DNA of 64,000 nucleotides from Streptomyces spectabilis (GTDB lineage Bacteria > Actinomycetota > Actinomycetes > Streptomycetales > Streptomycetaceae). Each line of letters starts with the position of its first letter. Position 1 is the first letter of the stretch. Below are positions 53,103 to 60,830 of the stretch, in pieces. The DNA is taken from assembly GCF_008704795.1 (NCBI RefSeq), contig NZ_CP023690.1, positions 5,094,501-5,158,500 on the forward strand, read 5' to 3'. Made by a program: the position numbers and the translations under genes. The notes beneath the pieces were generated by a model, which ran no database searches, was not told the DNA's origin, and was given only the letters and a program-made list of their open reading frames with translations.

Positions 53103-54528
53103 CCCGGGGAGCGCCCTGCCCGGACCGCGCGGACGGGACGCCGTCCGGCACCGCCCCCGCCACCTCCACCAGGCGCTCCCGCAGCCGCTCCACCACGAGC
53201 CGCATGTTCTTGTACGCCGCGTCGGTGTCCGGGTAGCGGCAGGCGAACTGGAGCCCCTCGTGGAGCCGGGTGATCCACGCGCACACCTGGTCGCCGTACG
53301 ACACCCGGATCAGGCCGTACGCCTTCAGCTCCTGCCACCGCTCCGCGCCCGGGGTCGCCCGCGTGTCGACGTAACTGACGATCGAGTAGAGGTCGGGGGA
53401 CGTGGGCCGGAAGTCGGCGCCGAGGAGCGGGAGCACCCGGGCGATCGGCATCCGGGACAGCGGCCTGGCCTCGCGCAGGGCGGCGCGGACCATCCGCAGC
53501 GCGTCGTCGAAGTCCACCGCGTCGGCGATGGGCACCTCGATCGGCGCCCCGCCCACGTACCAGCCCACCGATTCGGCCCACTGCGAGCGCACCCGGGTGT
53601 GGAACGGCACGACGGTGCGGTACACCCGCAGACCGCTGATCTCCCGGGCGATGAGCGCGACCGACGCGAGGACGCCGACGAGACTGCCGCCGTAGGGGCG
53701 GCAGTACGCCTCGAAGGCGGCGGCCTCCGCGTCGCCCACGAGCATCTCGTGCAGCAGCCGCTGCTCGGGCAGCGGGCCCTCGGGGTCGAGGCCGAGGTCG
53801 ACGGGGAAGTTCGGCAGCTTGCCGTCGCACCGGCCGATGAACTCCCGCCAGCGGGCCACGACGGCGTGGGTGTGGTCGATCCGGTCGGCGTCGGTGCGCT
53901 CGCTCGCGCAGAAGTCGACGTAGCTGGCGACCGGCGGGGCGGCCACGGCGGTGCCCCCGAGCCCGGCGGCGTACAGCTCGTGGATCTCGGCGGTGATGCG
54001 GTGGACCGAGTACGCGTCGACGTTGCTGTGGTCGAACGCCATGCACACGGTCGCCCCGTCGTCCCGGACGATGGCGGTGAAGATGAAGTTCGGCCAGGTC
54101 AACGCGTCCGCCGCGGTGTCGAAGCGGTCCTGGAGATAGCGGATCAGGGTGGCCGCGTCGGTGAAGGTGCCGCCCTCCGCGCGCTGCAGCGCGACGTCGT
54201 CGGCGGCGAGCGTGAAGCGCCGCATCTCGTCGCCCGCCCAGCGGAAGCCGCTGCGCAGCGTCTCGTGCCGCAGCGTCCAGACGCGCAGCGCGCCCTGGAG
54301 GACGTCGAGGTCGACGCGGCCCGGCAGGTCGAAGACGGTGCCGAGCCAGGTCGGCACGAACAGGCCGTCGCGGCGCACCGTGCGCGAGGTGCGGATGTGG
54401 GACTCCTGCACGTACGCGGGCGGCCTGACGTCGTCGGGCAGGGCCCGCGCGGCCCCCACCGCGGCCGGGTGCAGCGTCCACTCCACGAGCCGTCCGGGAC
54501 GGATCTCGCAACGCTGAAGGTCGGTCAT
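53086..54528 (-). CDS. Stand-alone condensation-fold acyltransferase-like protein
   Basis: A 480-residue protein starting at ATG 54528 (MTDLQRCEIRPGRLVEWTLHP). It has the chloramphenicol-acetyltransferase-like fold of condensation domains: FDLPGRVDLDVLQGALRVWTLRHETLRSGF at the N-terminus and the active-site region MAFDHSNVDAYSVHRI, where the usual HHXXXDG is DHSNVDA. The C-terminal half has VGWYVGGAPIEVP, like the VGxxxN/P loop of the family. Stand-alone relatives (PapA type) esterify lipids or polyketides. The first active-site His is replaced, the second is kept. No synthase genes are adjacent. Confidence 0.8.
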   Translation of the reverse strand: MTDLQRCEIRPGRLVEWTLHPAAVGAARALPDDVRPPAYVQESHIRTSRTVRRDGLFVPTWLGTVFDLPGRVDLDVLQGALRVWTLRHETLRSGFRWAGDEMRRFTLAADDVALQRAEGGTFTDAATLIRYLQDRFDTAADALTWPNFIFTAIVRDDGATVCMAFDHSNVDAYSVHRITAEIHELYAAGLGGTAVAAPPVASYVDFCASERTDADRIDHTHAVVARWREFIGRCDGKLPNFPVDLGLDPEGPLPEQRLLHEMLVGDAEAAAFEAYCRPYGGSLVGVLASVALIAREISGLRVYRTVVPFHTRVRSQWAESVGWYVGGAPIEVPIADAVDFDDALRMVRAALREARPLSRMPIARVLPLLGADFRPTSPDLYSIVSYVDTRATPGAERWQELKAYGLIRVSYGDQVCAWITRLHEGLQFACRYPDTDAAYKNMRLVVERLRERLVEVAGAVPDGVPSARSGQGAPRVTPVP

Positions 54529-54685
54529 GCGCACGGGACTCTCCGCTCACCTGCCCTCGGGAGGCCGACGCCGGGCAGCACTGTCGGTCCATGCCTCCAT
54601 GCCGCTCGGGCACCGCTCACACCGCACTGAGGGGATCAACGAGCGTAGGGGCAAAAGGGCCCGGGGCGAGCGGCCGGCGGGGGTT

Positions 54686-55186
54686 TCAGGCCCCGGTCGG
54701 CTCAAAACCGATCCGGCAGGGCCCGTCCGTCGGCGTCCGCACCTTGGCCACCACGGCGTCGCACAGGTCACCGAAGGCGGCGAGCTGCTCGGGCGTCATC
54801 GCGTCGACGAACCACTCGCGCACGTGCGCGACATGGCGCGGGGCCGCCGCCTCTATCGCCGCCCGGCCGGTGTCGGTCAGGACGACGTCGGCGTACCTGC
54901 TGTCCTCCGCCGACGCCTCACGACGCAGCAGGCCACGCCGCTCCATGCGGCTCAGATGGTGCGAGAGGCGGCTCTTCTCCCAGCCGGTCTCCCTGCCGAG
55001 GGCGGTGGCCCGGGCGCGCCCGCGCGGCGCTTCGGAGAGCGCGACCAGGATCTGGTAGTCGGGGGACGACAGGCCGCCCTCGTCCTGGAGGTGCGCGTTC
55101 AGGCGCGTGAGCAGAGCCGTGTGCATGGAGACGAAGCTCCGCCACGCGCGCTGTTGTTCGTCGCTCAGCCACCCGGAATCGCCCAT
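54686..55186 (-). CDS. MarR-family regulator of divergent SDR gene
   Basis: A 166-residue MarR protein starting at ATG 55186. The winged helix is ARATALGRETGWEKSRLSHHLSRMERRGLLRREASAEDSRYADVVLTDTGR. Two identical 16-bp palindromes lie between it and the SDR start, so repression of both is inferred. Confidence 0.93.
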   Translation of the reverse strand: MGDSGWLSDEQQRAWRSFVSMHTALLTRLNAHLQDEGGLSSPDYQILVALSEAPRGRARATALGRETGWEKSRLSHHLSRMERRGLLRREASAEDSRYADVVLTDTGRAAIEAAAPRHVAHVREWFVDAMTPEQLAAFGDLCDAVVAKVRTPTDGPCRIGFEPTGA

Positions 55187-55206
55187 GGCGCGATTCTACG
55201 CGTTCA

Positions 55207-55222
55207 GGTTGACGTATCAACC
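55207..55222. promoter_or_regulatory. MarR operator 1
   Basis: GGTTGACGTATCAACC: 6-bp arms GGTTGA and TCAACC around a central CGTA. It lies 20 bp upstream of the MarR start codon. Confidence 0.85.
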
Positions 55223-55239
55223 TATCGGGCCTAGCTTCG

Positions 55240-55255
55240 GGTTGACGTATCAACC
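55240..55255. promoter_or_regulatory. MarR operator 2, identical copy
   Basis: The same 16 bases as operator 1, offset by exactly 33 bp (about three helical turns), 32 bp before the SDR start. Two exact copies on the same face of the helix point to cooperative repressor binding. Confidence 0.85.
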
Positions 55256-55287
55256 GGTGGTCGAAGCGCCGAACGAGGGGCAGTCGC

Positions 55288-56061
55288 ATGACGAGCACAC
55301 GGACGCGGGACGCATCCCCCGACGGTTCCCTCGGCGGAAAGGTCGCCCTGGTGACCGGCGGGAGCCGGGGCATCGGCGCGGCCATCGCGCGCCGCCTCGC
55401 CCGCGAGGGCGCGGCCGTGGCGATCACCTACCACTCGTCGCCCGGCCGCGCGGACGGCGTCGTCGCGGACATCGAGTCCGAGGGCGGCAGGGCGGTGGCG
55501 ATCGCCGCGGACTCGGGCGACGCGGAGGCGGTCCGCGCGGCGGTCACCGGCACGGTCGCCGCCTTCGGCCGCCTGGACATCCTGGTGAACAACGCGGGCG
55601 TCGGCACGATGGGCCCGCTCGGCGAGCTCACCGTCGACGACTTCGACCGGGACGTCGCGGTGAACGTGCGCGCGGTGTGGGTGGCCTCGCAGGAAGCCCT
55701 GCGGCACCTGGGCGACGGCGGCCGGATCATCTCGATCGGTAGCGTCTTCGCCGACCGCATGCCGTTCCCGAACGGCACGACGTACGCCCTGACCAAGGCG
55801 GCCGTCGCCGGATTCACCCGCGCGCTCGCCCGGGAGCTGGGCCCGAGGGCGATCACGGTCAACAACGTCCAGCCCGGCCCGGTGGCGACCGACACCAACC
55901 CGCCCGAGGGCCCCGTCGCCGACGTCATGACCGGCCTGACCCCGGCCGCCCGCTACGCGACCCCGGACGAACTGACCGGCCTGATCGTCTACTTGGCGGG
56001 CCCCGAGGCGGCGTACGTGACGGGCGCGACGATCAACATCGACGGCGGCTTCACGACCTGA
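55288..56061 (+). CDS. Short-chain dehydrogenase/reductase (3-ketoacyl reductase-like)
   Basis: A 257-residue classical SDR with TGGSRGIGAAIA, NNAG, catalytic Ser in ISIGSVFAD and YALTK, ending AYVTGATINIDGG. It reduces a carbonyl with NAD(P)H; in Streptomyces, MarR-controlled SDRs often handle reactive or xenobiotic carbonyls. Regulation by the divergent MarR protein is inferred from the operators. Confidence 0.93.
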   Translation: MTSTRTRDASPDGSLGGKVALVTGGSRGIGAAIARRLAREGAAVAITYHSSPGRADGVVADIESEGGRAVAIAADSGDAEAVRAAVTGTVAAFGRLDILVNNAGVGTMGPLGELTVDDFDRDVAVNVRAVWVASQEALRHLGDGGRIISIGSVFADRMPFPNGTTYALTKAAVAGFTRALARELGPRAITVNNVQPGPVATDTNPPEGPVADVMTGLTPAARYATPDELTGLIVYLAGPEAAYVTGATINIDGGFTT

Positions 56062-56190
56062 GCGCGGCCGGTGCCCGGGCGTGCGCGGCGGCTCGTCTCA
56101 ACTCGTCCACGGGGCGAGCCGGTCCGCGACAGTAGGTCCTGGCCGGCGATCCGGTCGGCCGCCCGAGCGCACCGAGACAGGAGCCCCGTC

Positions 56191-56313
56191 ATGCCCCGAC
56201 GCCCCCTGAGCCGTCGTGAGCGGCTGACCCTGCTGGGATTCGTCCTCAGCGGACTCGTGTCCGCCCTCGTCGGAGCGGCCGCCGACGAGACCTTCCGGGC
56301 GCTGGTGTCCTGA
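56191..56313 (+). CDS. 40-residue single-helix membrane peptide
   Basis: A 40-residue protein MPRRPLSRRERLTLLGFVLS onward, starting at ATG 56191 with ACAGGAG at 56177-56183. A basic N-terminus (PRRPLSRRER) precedes one hydrophobic helix (LTLLGFVLSGLVSALVGAAA) and a short acidic end (DETFRALVS). It has a good ribosome binding site and normal composition, so it is probably real. It lies 113 bp before the large NTPase-repeat gene in the same direction. Confidence 0.65.
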   Translation: MPRRPLSRRERLTLLGFVLSGLVSALVGAAADETFRALVS

Positions 56314-56426
56314 GCGGCTCCCCTCGGACGCCCTGTCCGCCCGGACGCCCCGTGCCCCGTGCCCTGTCCGCGGCCGAATCCGTGACTCTCCCGGCGGCCG
56401 CGCCTCCCACACGCAAGGATGCTTCG

Positions 56427-59400
56427 ATGACCGGTCGCAAGAGTGGTGCGCGGCAAGGGAGCCAGCGACGGATTCCGCAGCCGCTGGGCGTGACTCCCGC
56501 GCCGCTGCGGGACTTGAAGGAGTACGTCTACCAGCTCTACGTGGACGCCGGCGCGCCCGCGACACAGCGCATGGCGGAGGAGATCGGGCAGGACGACGCC
56601 CTTCCTGGCAGCCCGTCGAAGGCCACCATCCACCGGATCATCGGCTCCACGGAACTCCCGACGGGCCAGGAGGACGTCGTCTCCGTCGCCCTCCTCCTCG
56701 CCCGGTGGGCGGGCCGGGAGGAGGGCCGGGCGGGGACGCTGGTCCGCCGGATGTGGTTCGCCGCCCAGCTCGCCCAGCCCCTCGGCAGCCCCGTCGTCGA
56801 CCTCGACCCCTTCGCCCTCGAGGTGCACCGGGCGATCAGCGTGCCCGGGGAGCGGGCGCTGCCGCGCCTTCCCGCGTACGTGCCGAGGGACCACGACGCG
56901 GCGCTCGGCGACCTCGTGGACCGGGCGACCGGCGGCGAGAGCCTCATGGTCACGCTGGTCGGCGAGTCCTCGACCGGGAAGACCCGCGCCTGCTGGGAGG
57001 TGCTGCGCCGCCTTCCGCAGGGGTGGCGGGTGTGGCACCCCTTCGACCCGACGCGCCCGGACGCCGCGCTCGTGCACCTCGCGGAGGTCGGCGCGCAGAC
57101 GGTGATCTGGCTCAACGAGATCCAGCACTACCTCCTCGCCCCCGACGCGAAGACCGCCGAGGGCATCGCCGCGGGCCTGCGCTCGCTCCTGACCGACCGG
57201 CGGCGCGGCCCGGTCCTCGTCCTCGCCACCATCTGGCCCCGGTTCTGGGAGACCTTGACGCTGCCCTCGGCCACCGGCGCCGACGACCGCTTCGAGCAGC
57301 AGCGCAAGCTCCTCACCGGGCTCGGCCGGTGCGTGGTGGTGCCCAAGGCGTTCACCGAGCACGACCTGCGCCAGGCGCGGCAGCGGGCACGCGACGACCC
57401 GCGCCTCGCCAGCGCCCTGGCCGGGGCGACCGACGGGGAGATCACCCAGTTCCTCGCCGGTGTCCCGGAGCTCATGCGCCGCTATCTGTGCGCGCCCCCC
57501 GCGCAGAAGGCGCTGATCCACGCCGCCATGGACTACCGCAGGCTGGGGCACGGCCCCGTGCTCCCGCACGAGCTGCTCGCCGAGGCCGCCGAGGGCTATC
57601 TGCGCGACCAGGAGCGGGGCCTGCGCGGCAGCCGCTGGTTGGAGGAGGCCCTGGCGCACTGCGCCATGCCGTGCCACGGCGTGCCGGGACCGCTGACGCC
57701 CGTGGCGGCCCGCAGCGGCGCGCTCACCGCCCGGGCCTACCGGCTCGCGGACTACCTGGAGCAGTACGGCCGCGTCGACCGCCGCCTCATGAGCCCCCCG
57801 GCCGCCTTCTGGCGCGCGGCGGTCCGCCGCTGCCCGCACACCGACGACAGCGTCGCCCTCGCGCGCGCCGCACAGCGCAGGGGCCGCCTCCAGATCGCCG
57901 CGTCCCTCTACGGCCGGGCCCTGCAGGCCGGGAACACCGACGTGCGGCCCGAGTTGGGCCGCCTCGCCGAGGGCGTCGGCGACCTCGACCGGGCGAAGGA
58001 CTTCTACGAGGCCGCGTGGGAGGACGACCACCGGGCGCACTGGGAACTCGTCCGGCTGCGCCAGCTCAAGGGCGAACCCGGCCGGGCGGAGGAGCTGGCC
58101 CACGAGGCCGCCAACCAGGGCGACAGCTCCTGTCTGACCCGGCTCGTCCGGCTCCGCCAGGAGGCCGGGGACGAGGAGGGCGCCCAGCGCCTGACGCGGA
58201 ACGCCGCCGCCAGCGGAAAGATCCGGACGTACGCGGGGCTCGCCCGCTCCAGGGAGGAGGCGGGGGACCGGCGGGGCGCCGAGGAACTCGCCTTCCTCGC
58301 CCTGACCCGGACCGGCAGCACGTACGCGCTCTCCGACCTGGTGGGCCTGCGCGAGAAGGCGGGCGAAGGGGCGGCGGCGGAGCGCCTGGTCCGCGCGGCC
58401 GCCGCCGGGGGCAAGGTGCGCCCGGCCTTCCGCCTCGCCGGGCTGCGGCGCCAGGCCGGGGACCGCGAGGGCGCGGCCCGCGCCCTCGACCTCGCCGCGG
58501 ACGCGGGCAGCATCTTCGCCCTGACGGAGCTGGCCCGCCTCAAGCGGCGGTGGGGCGACAGCGACGGGGCCGAGCGGTTCCTGGGCACCGCCGTGCGCCA
58601 GGGCAGCGTGTACGCCCTGACCGAGCTGGCCCGCCTGCGCGAGAAGGCCGGGGACCGGGAGGCCGCGGTGCGCCTCTACCGCAGCGCGGCCTCGGCCGGC
58701 AGCTCGGACGCGCTCGCCCACCTCGCCCTGCTCAAGGAGGAGGAGGGCGCGGGCGCGGAGGCCGAGAGCATGGCGTGCGGCGCGGCGGGCGGCGGCAGCA
58801 CCTTCGCGCTCCTCGAACTGTCCTGGCTGCGCGAGAAGAACAGCGACTCCGAAGGCGCCGAACGCCTGGCCCACACCGCCAACCGCGCGGGCAACTCCGG
58901 TGCGTTGGTCCTCCTCGCCCGGCTGCGCGAGAAGTCCGGCGACAAGGCCGGAGCCGAGGCCCTCGTCCTGCGCGCCGCGCGGGCCGGGGACGCCCAGGTG
59001 CTCAACGAGTTCGTGCTGCGCCGGGAGAAGAGCGGCGACAGCGAGGGCGCCGAACGCCTGGCCGCGGCCGGCGGCGGCCGCGTCCTGCTGCAACTGGCCC
59101 GCCTGTGGGAGTCGGACGGCCGCAAGTCCGAGGCGGAGCGCCTCTACCAGCGCGCCGCCGACCTGGGCCGCACCCGGGCCCTCGGCGAGCTGGCCCGCCT
59201 CAAACAGCAGTCCGGCGACCACGAGGCCGCCGAACACCACGCCCGCGCCGCCGCCCGCGCGGGGCACGTCGAGGCCCTCTCCGACCTGGCGGAGCTCTGC
59301 GCCCACCGCGGCTCACCGGCCGAGGCCGACCGCCTCTACCGCCTGGCGGTCGACGCGGGCCACGACGCGTCCCTCCCCACCTGGTCGGCCCTCCGCGCCC

Positions 59401-59501
59401 GCACCACCCCGCGCTGGCGCGACCTCCCGCGCTACGGCCTCACGGCAGAGGGAGAGCTGTCGGGTCCGTGGTGCTTCGCTCCGCGGCGGGGGCACGGGTG
59501 A
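56427..59501 (+). CDS. HTH - STAND-like NTPase - 32-residue repeat protein
   Basis: A 1024-residue protein starting at ATG 56427 with AAGGA upstream. Residues 43-96 resemble the XRE-like HTH of Streptomyces signalling proteins (ATQRMAEEIG, SKATIHRIIG, LPTGQEDVVSVALLLA). A P-loop NTPase follows with Walker A GESSTGKTR (179-187), a Walker B-like TVIWLNEIQ (225-233) where Asn precedes Glu, and sensor-1-like VLVLATIWP (263-271). From about residue 475 to 985 there are some 16 repeats of about 32 residues with consensus ALTELARLREKAGDREGAER and a helix ending AAxAGS, of TPR/Sel1 type. The plan is that of STAND signal-transduction ATPases, where repeats sense a ligand and the NTPase oligomerises to activate an N-terminal output. 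Confidence 0.8.
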   Translation: MTGRKSGARQGSQRRIPQPLGVTPAPLRDLKEYVYQLYVDAGAPATQRMAEEIGQDDALPGSPSKATIHRIIGSTELPTGQEDVVSVALLLARWAGREEGRAGTLVRRMWFAAQLAQPLGSPVVDLDPFALEVHRAISVPGERALPRLPAYVPRDHDAALGDLVDRATGGESLMVTLVGESSTGKTRACWEVLRRLPQGWRVWHPFDPTRPDAALVHLAEVGAQTVIWLNEIQHYLLAPDAKTAEGIAAGLRSLLTDRRRGPVLVLATIWPRFWETLTLPSATGADDRFEQQRKLLTGLGRCVVVPKAFTEHDLRQARQRARDDPRLASALAGATDGEITQFLAGVPELMRRYLCAPPAQKALIHAAMDYRRLGHGPVLPHELLAEAAEGYLRDQERGLRGSRWLEEALAHCAMPCHGVPGPLTPVAARSGALTARAYRLADYLEQYGRVDRRLMSPPAAFWRAAVRRCPHTDDSVALARAAQRRGRLQIAASLYGRALQAGNTDVRPELGRLAEGVGDLDRAKDFYEAAWEDDHRAHWELVRLRQLKGEPGRAEELAHEAANQGDSSCLTRLVRLRQEAGDEEGAQRLTRNAAASGKIRTYAGLARSREEAGDRRGAEELAFLALTRTGSTYALSDLVGLREKAGEGAAAERLVRAAAAGGKVRPAFRLAGLRRQAGDREGAARALDLAADAGSIFALTELARLKRRWGDSDGAERFLGTAVRQGSVYALTELARLREKAGDREAAVRLYRSAASAGSSDALAHLALLKEEEGAGAEAESMACGAAGGGSTFALLELSWLREKNSDSEGAERLAHTANRAGNSGALVLLARLREKSGDKAGAEALVLRAARAGDAQVLNEFVLRREKSGDSEGAERLAAAGGGRVLLQLARLWESDGRKSEAERLYQRAADLGRTRALGELARLKQQSGDHEAAEHHARAAARAGHVEALSDLAELCAHRGSPAEADRLYRLAVDAGHDASLPTWSALRARTTPRWRDLPRYGLTAEGELSGPWCFAPRRGHG

Positions 59502-59506
59502 CGCGG

Positions 59507-59860
59507 TCAGCTCGGGCCGGGGCCGGAACGGTGGTCGGACGCGGCGTCCGCGGCACGGCGGTACTCGGCGTTGATGCGCTGAGCGTCCTCAAGCTGGTCC
59601 TCGAGGATGACGATGCGGCACGCGGCCTCGATCGGGGTCCCTTGGTCGACGAGCTCGCGGGCGCGGGCGGCGATGCGCAGTTGGTAGCGCGAGTACCGGC
59701 GATGTCCGCCCTCCGAGCGCAGCGGAGTGATCAGACGGGCCTCACCGATGGCTCGCAGGAAGCCAGGGGTGGTGCCGAGCATTTCGGCGGCCCTGCCCAT
59801 CGTGTACGCGGGGTAGTCGTCGTCGTCCAGACGGCCACTGAGTGGATTATCTGCTGCCAT
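59507..59860 (-). CDS. MerR-like HTH regulator
   Basis: A 117-residue protein starting at ATG 59860 with AGGTGAC directly upstream. The MerR-type winged HTH is YTMGRAAEMLGTTPGFLRAIGEARLITPLRSEGGHRRYSRYQLRIAARARELVDQG, then a short helix (RIVILEDQLEDAQRINAEYR) suitable for dimerisation. No effector domain or metal-binding Cys is present. It is part of a conserved cold-shock neighbourhood. It converges on the NTPase-repeat gene with a 5-bp gap. Confidence 0.9.
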   Translation of the reverse strand: MAADNPLSGRLDDDDYPAYTMGRAAEMLGTTPGFLRAIGEARLITPLRSEGGHRRYSRYQLRIAARARELVDQGTPIEAACRIVILEDQLEDAQRINAEYRRAADAASDHRSGPGPS

Positions 59861-59984
59861 GTCACCTCGTTGTGCAACGCGTCGAGGGGCCCCGCTGCCG
59901 TACGGCACCAGGGCCCCGAGGGGAATTCAACACCATCCGTCGGCCCTCGAGCGGTGCCGACCTTCTGTTTGCGGTCATACGACA

Positions 59985-60022
59985 GCGAGGGCCCTGCCGA
60001 CGCGCGTCGGCAGGGCCCTCGC
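59985..60022 (-). terminator. 18-bp stem terminator
   Basis: GCGAGGGCCCTGCCGACG (59985-60002) and CGTCGGCAGGGCCCTCGC (60005-60022) are exact reverse complements around a CG centre, placed after the SCO5918-like gene. Confidence 0.9.
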
Positions 60023-60053
60023 CGGGCCTCTCGTGGCGGGCTCTCCGCCGGTC

Positions 60054-60365
60054 TCACACCTTCTCGGGGGTGCCCCCGAGCAGCGCCGCCGCGCTCTCGA
60101 ACGGGGTGGGGGCGCTCGCCGGGGCGGTCCCGGGGTGCTCGTCGCAGCTGAAGCCGAGGCGGGTCATGGCCCGGACGACCTCGCCGCTGGTGAAGTCGCG
60201 GGGGTCCTGCCGGGTGATGATCCGGCCCACCTGCTTGACCGGGTAGCGGCGGCGGCCGATGGTCACGGACGCACCCGTGACGACCTCGGGCATGATGCCC
60301 TTCATCGAGGCCAGCACCCCGTTCTTGGTCAGCTCGAACGGGTAGCGGGCGATGACACAGCGCAT
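60054..60365 (-). CDS. SCO5918-like conserved protein
   Basis: A 103-residue protein (MRCVIARYPFELTKNGVLASMKGI, VTIGRRRYPVKQVGRIITRQDPRDFTSGEVVRAMTRLGFSC) matching what I recall as the SCO5918 family of actinobacteria. The function is unknown. Family members lie beside the cold-shock helicase and CspA genes, as here. The C-terminal 30 residues are Pro/Ala-rich and variable. Confidence 0.85.
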   Translation of the reverse strand: MRCVIARYPFELTKNGVLASMKGIMPEVVTGASVTIGRRRYPVKQVGRIITRQDPRDFTSGEVVRAMTRLGFSCDEHPGTAPASAPTPFESAAALLGGTPEKV

Positions 60366-60418
60366 GATGCCTCACAGGGAAGAAGTAGGACGGGGACGGG
60401 CTGACCGGGCGGGGAGAG

Positions 60419-60766
60419 TCAGCCGGCGAGCGTGCGGATGCCCGTAGTCCGGTCGTACTCGCCGACGGCGGTGGACCGGGGGCCGGGCAGGAGGCACGGT
60501 CCGGTGACCACGTCCCGCAGCCGGAGCCGGTCCGTGTAGGCGGGGCTGCCGCGGAGAACGGCAAGCCCTGCCAGGGTGACCAGGCCCGTGCTCTGCTCGT
60601 CCCCGTCGCAGAGGACGAGGTGATCGACACGGGCACCGGCCATGAGGGACAGGGCCACCTCGACCGTCATGTCGTCACAGACCCGCGGTCCGACCGCGTC
60701 CCTTCCGCCGACGACGGCCTCAGGGGCGGGGGCCACTCCACGGTGCTGCGTCCGAACAGGCGTCAT
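60419..60766 (-). CDS. Small CBS-domain protein
   Basis: A 115-residue protein starting at ATG 60766 with a strong AGGAGG. It has one recognisable CBS motif (MTVEVALSLMAGARVDHLVLCDGDEQSTGLVTLAGLAVLRG) and a shortened second part (RLRLRDVVTGPCLLPG). CBS modules bind adenine nucleotides in pairs; with about one and a half modules it would need to dimerise. It sits between the SCO5918-like gene and the helicase on the same strand. Confidence 0.82.
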   Translation of the reverse strand: MTPVRTQHRGVAPAPEAVVGGRDAVGPRVCDDMTVEVALSLMAGARVDHLVLCDGDEQSTGLVTLAGLAVLRGSPAYTDRLRLRDVVTGPCLLPGPRSTAVGEYDRTTGIRTLAG

Positions 60767-60830
60767 AGGTGCCTCCTGGAGAGGGGTGGGTTTCTTGCGG
60801 GGCAAGGGGCGGGCCGGTGGCCCGGCGGCT

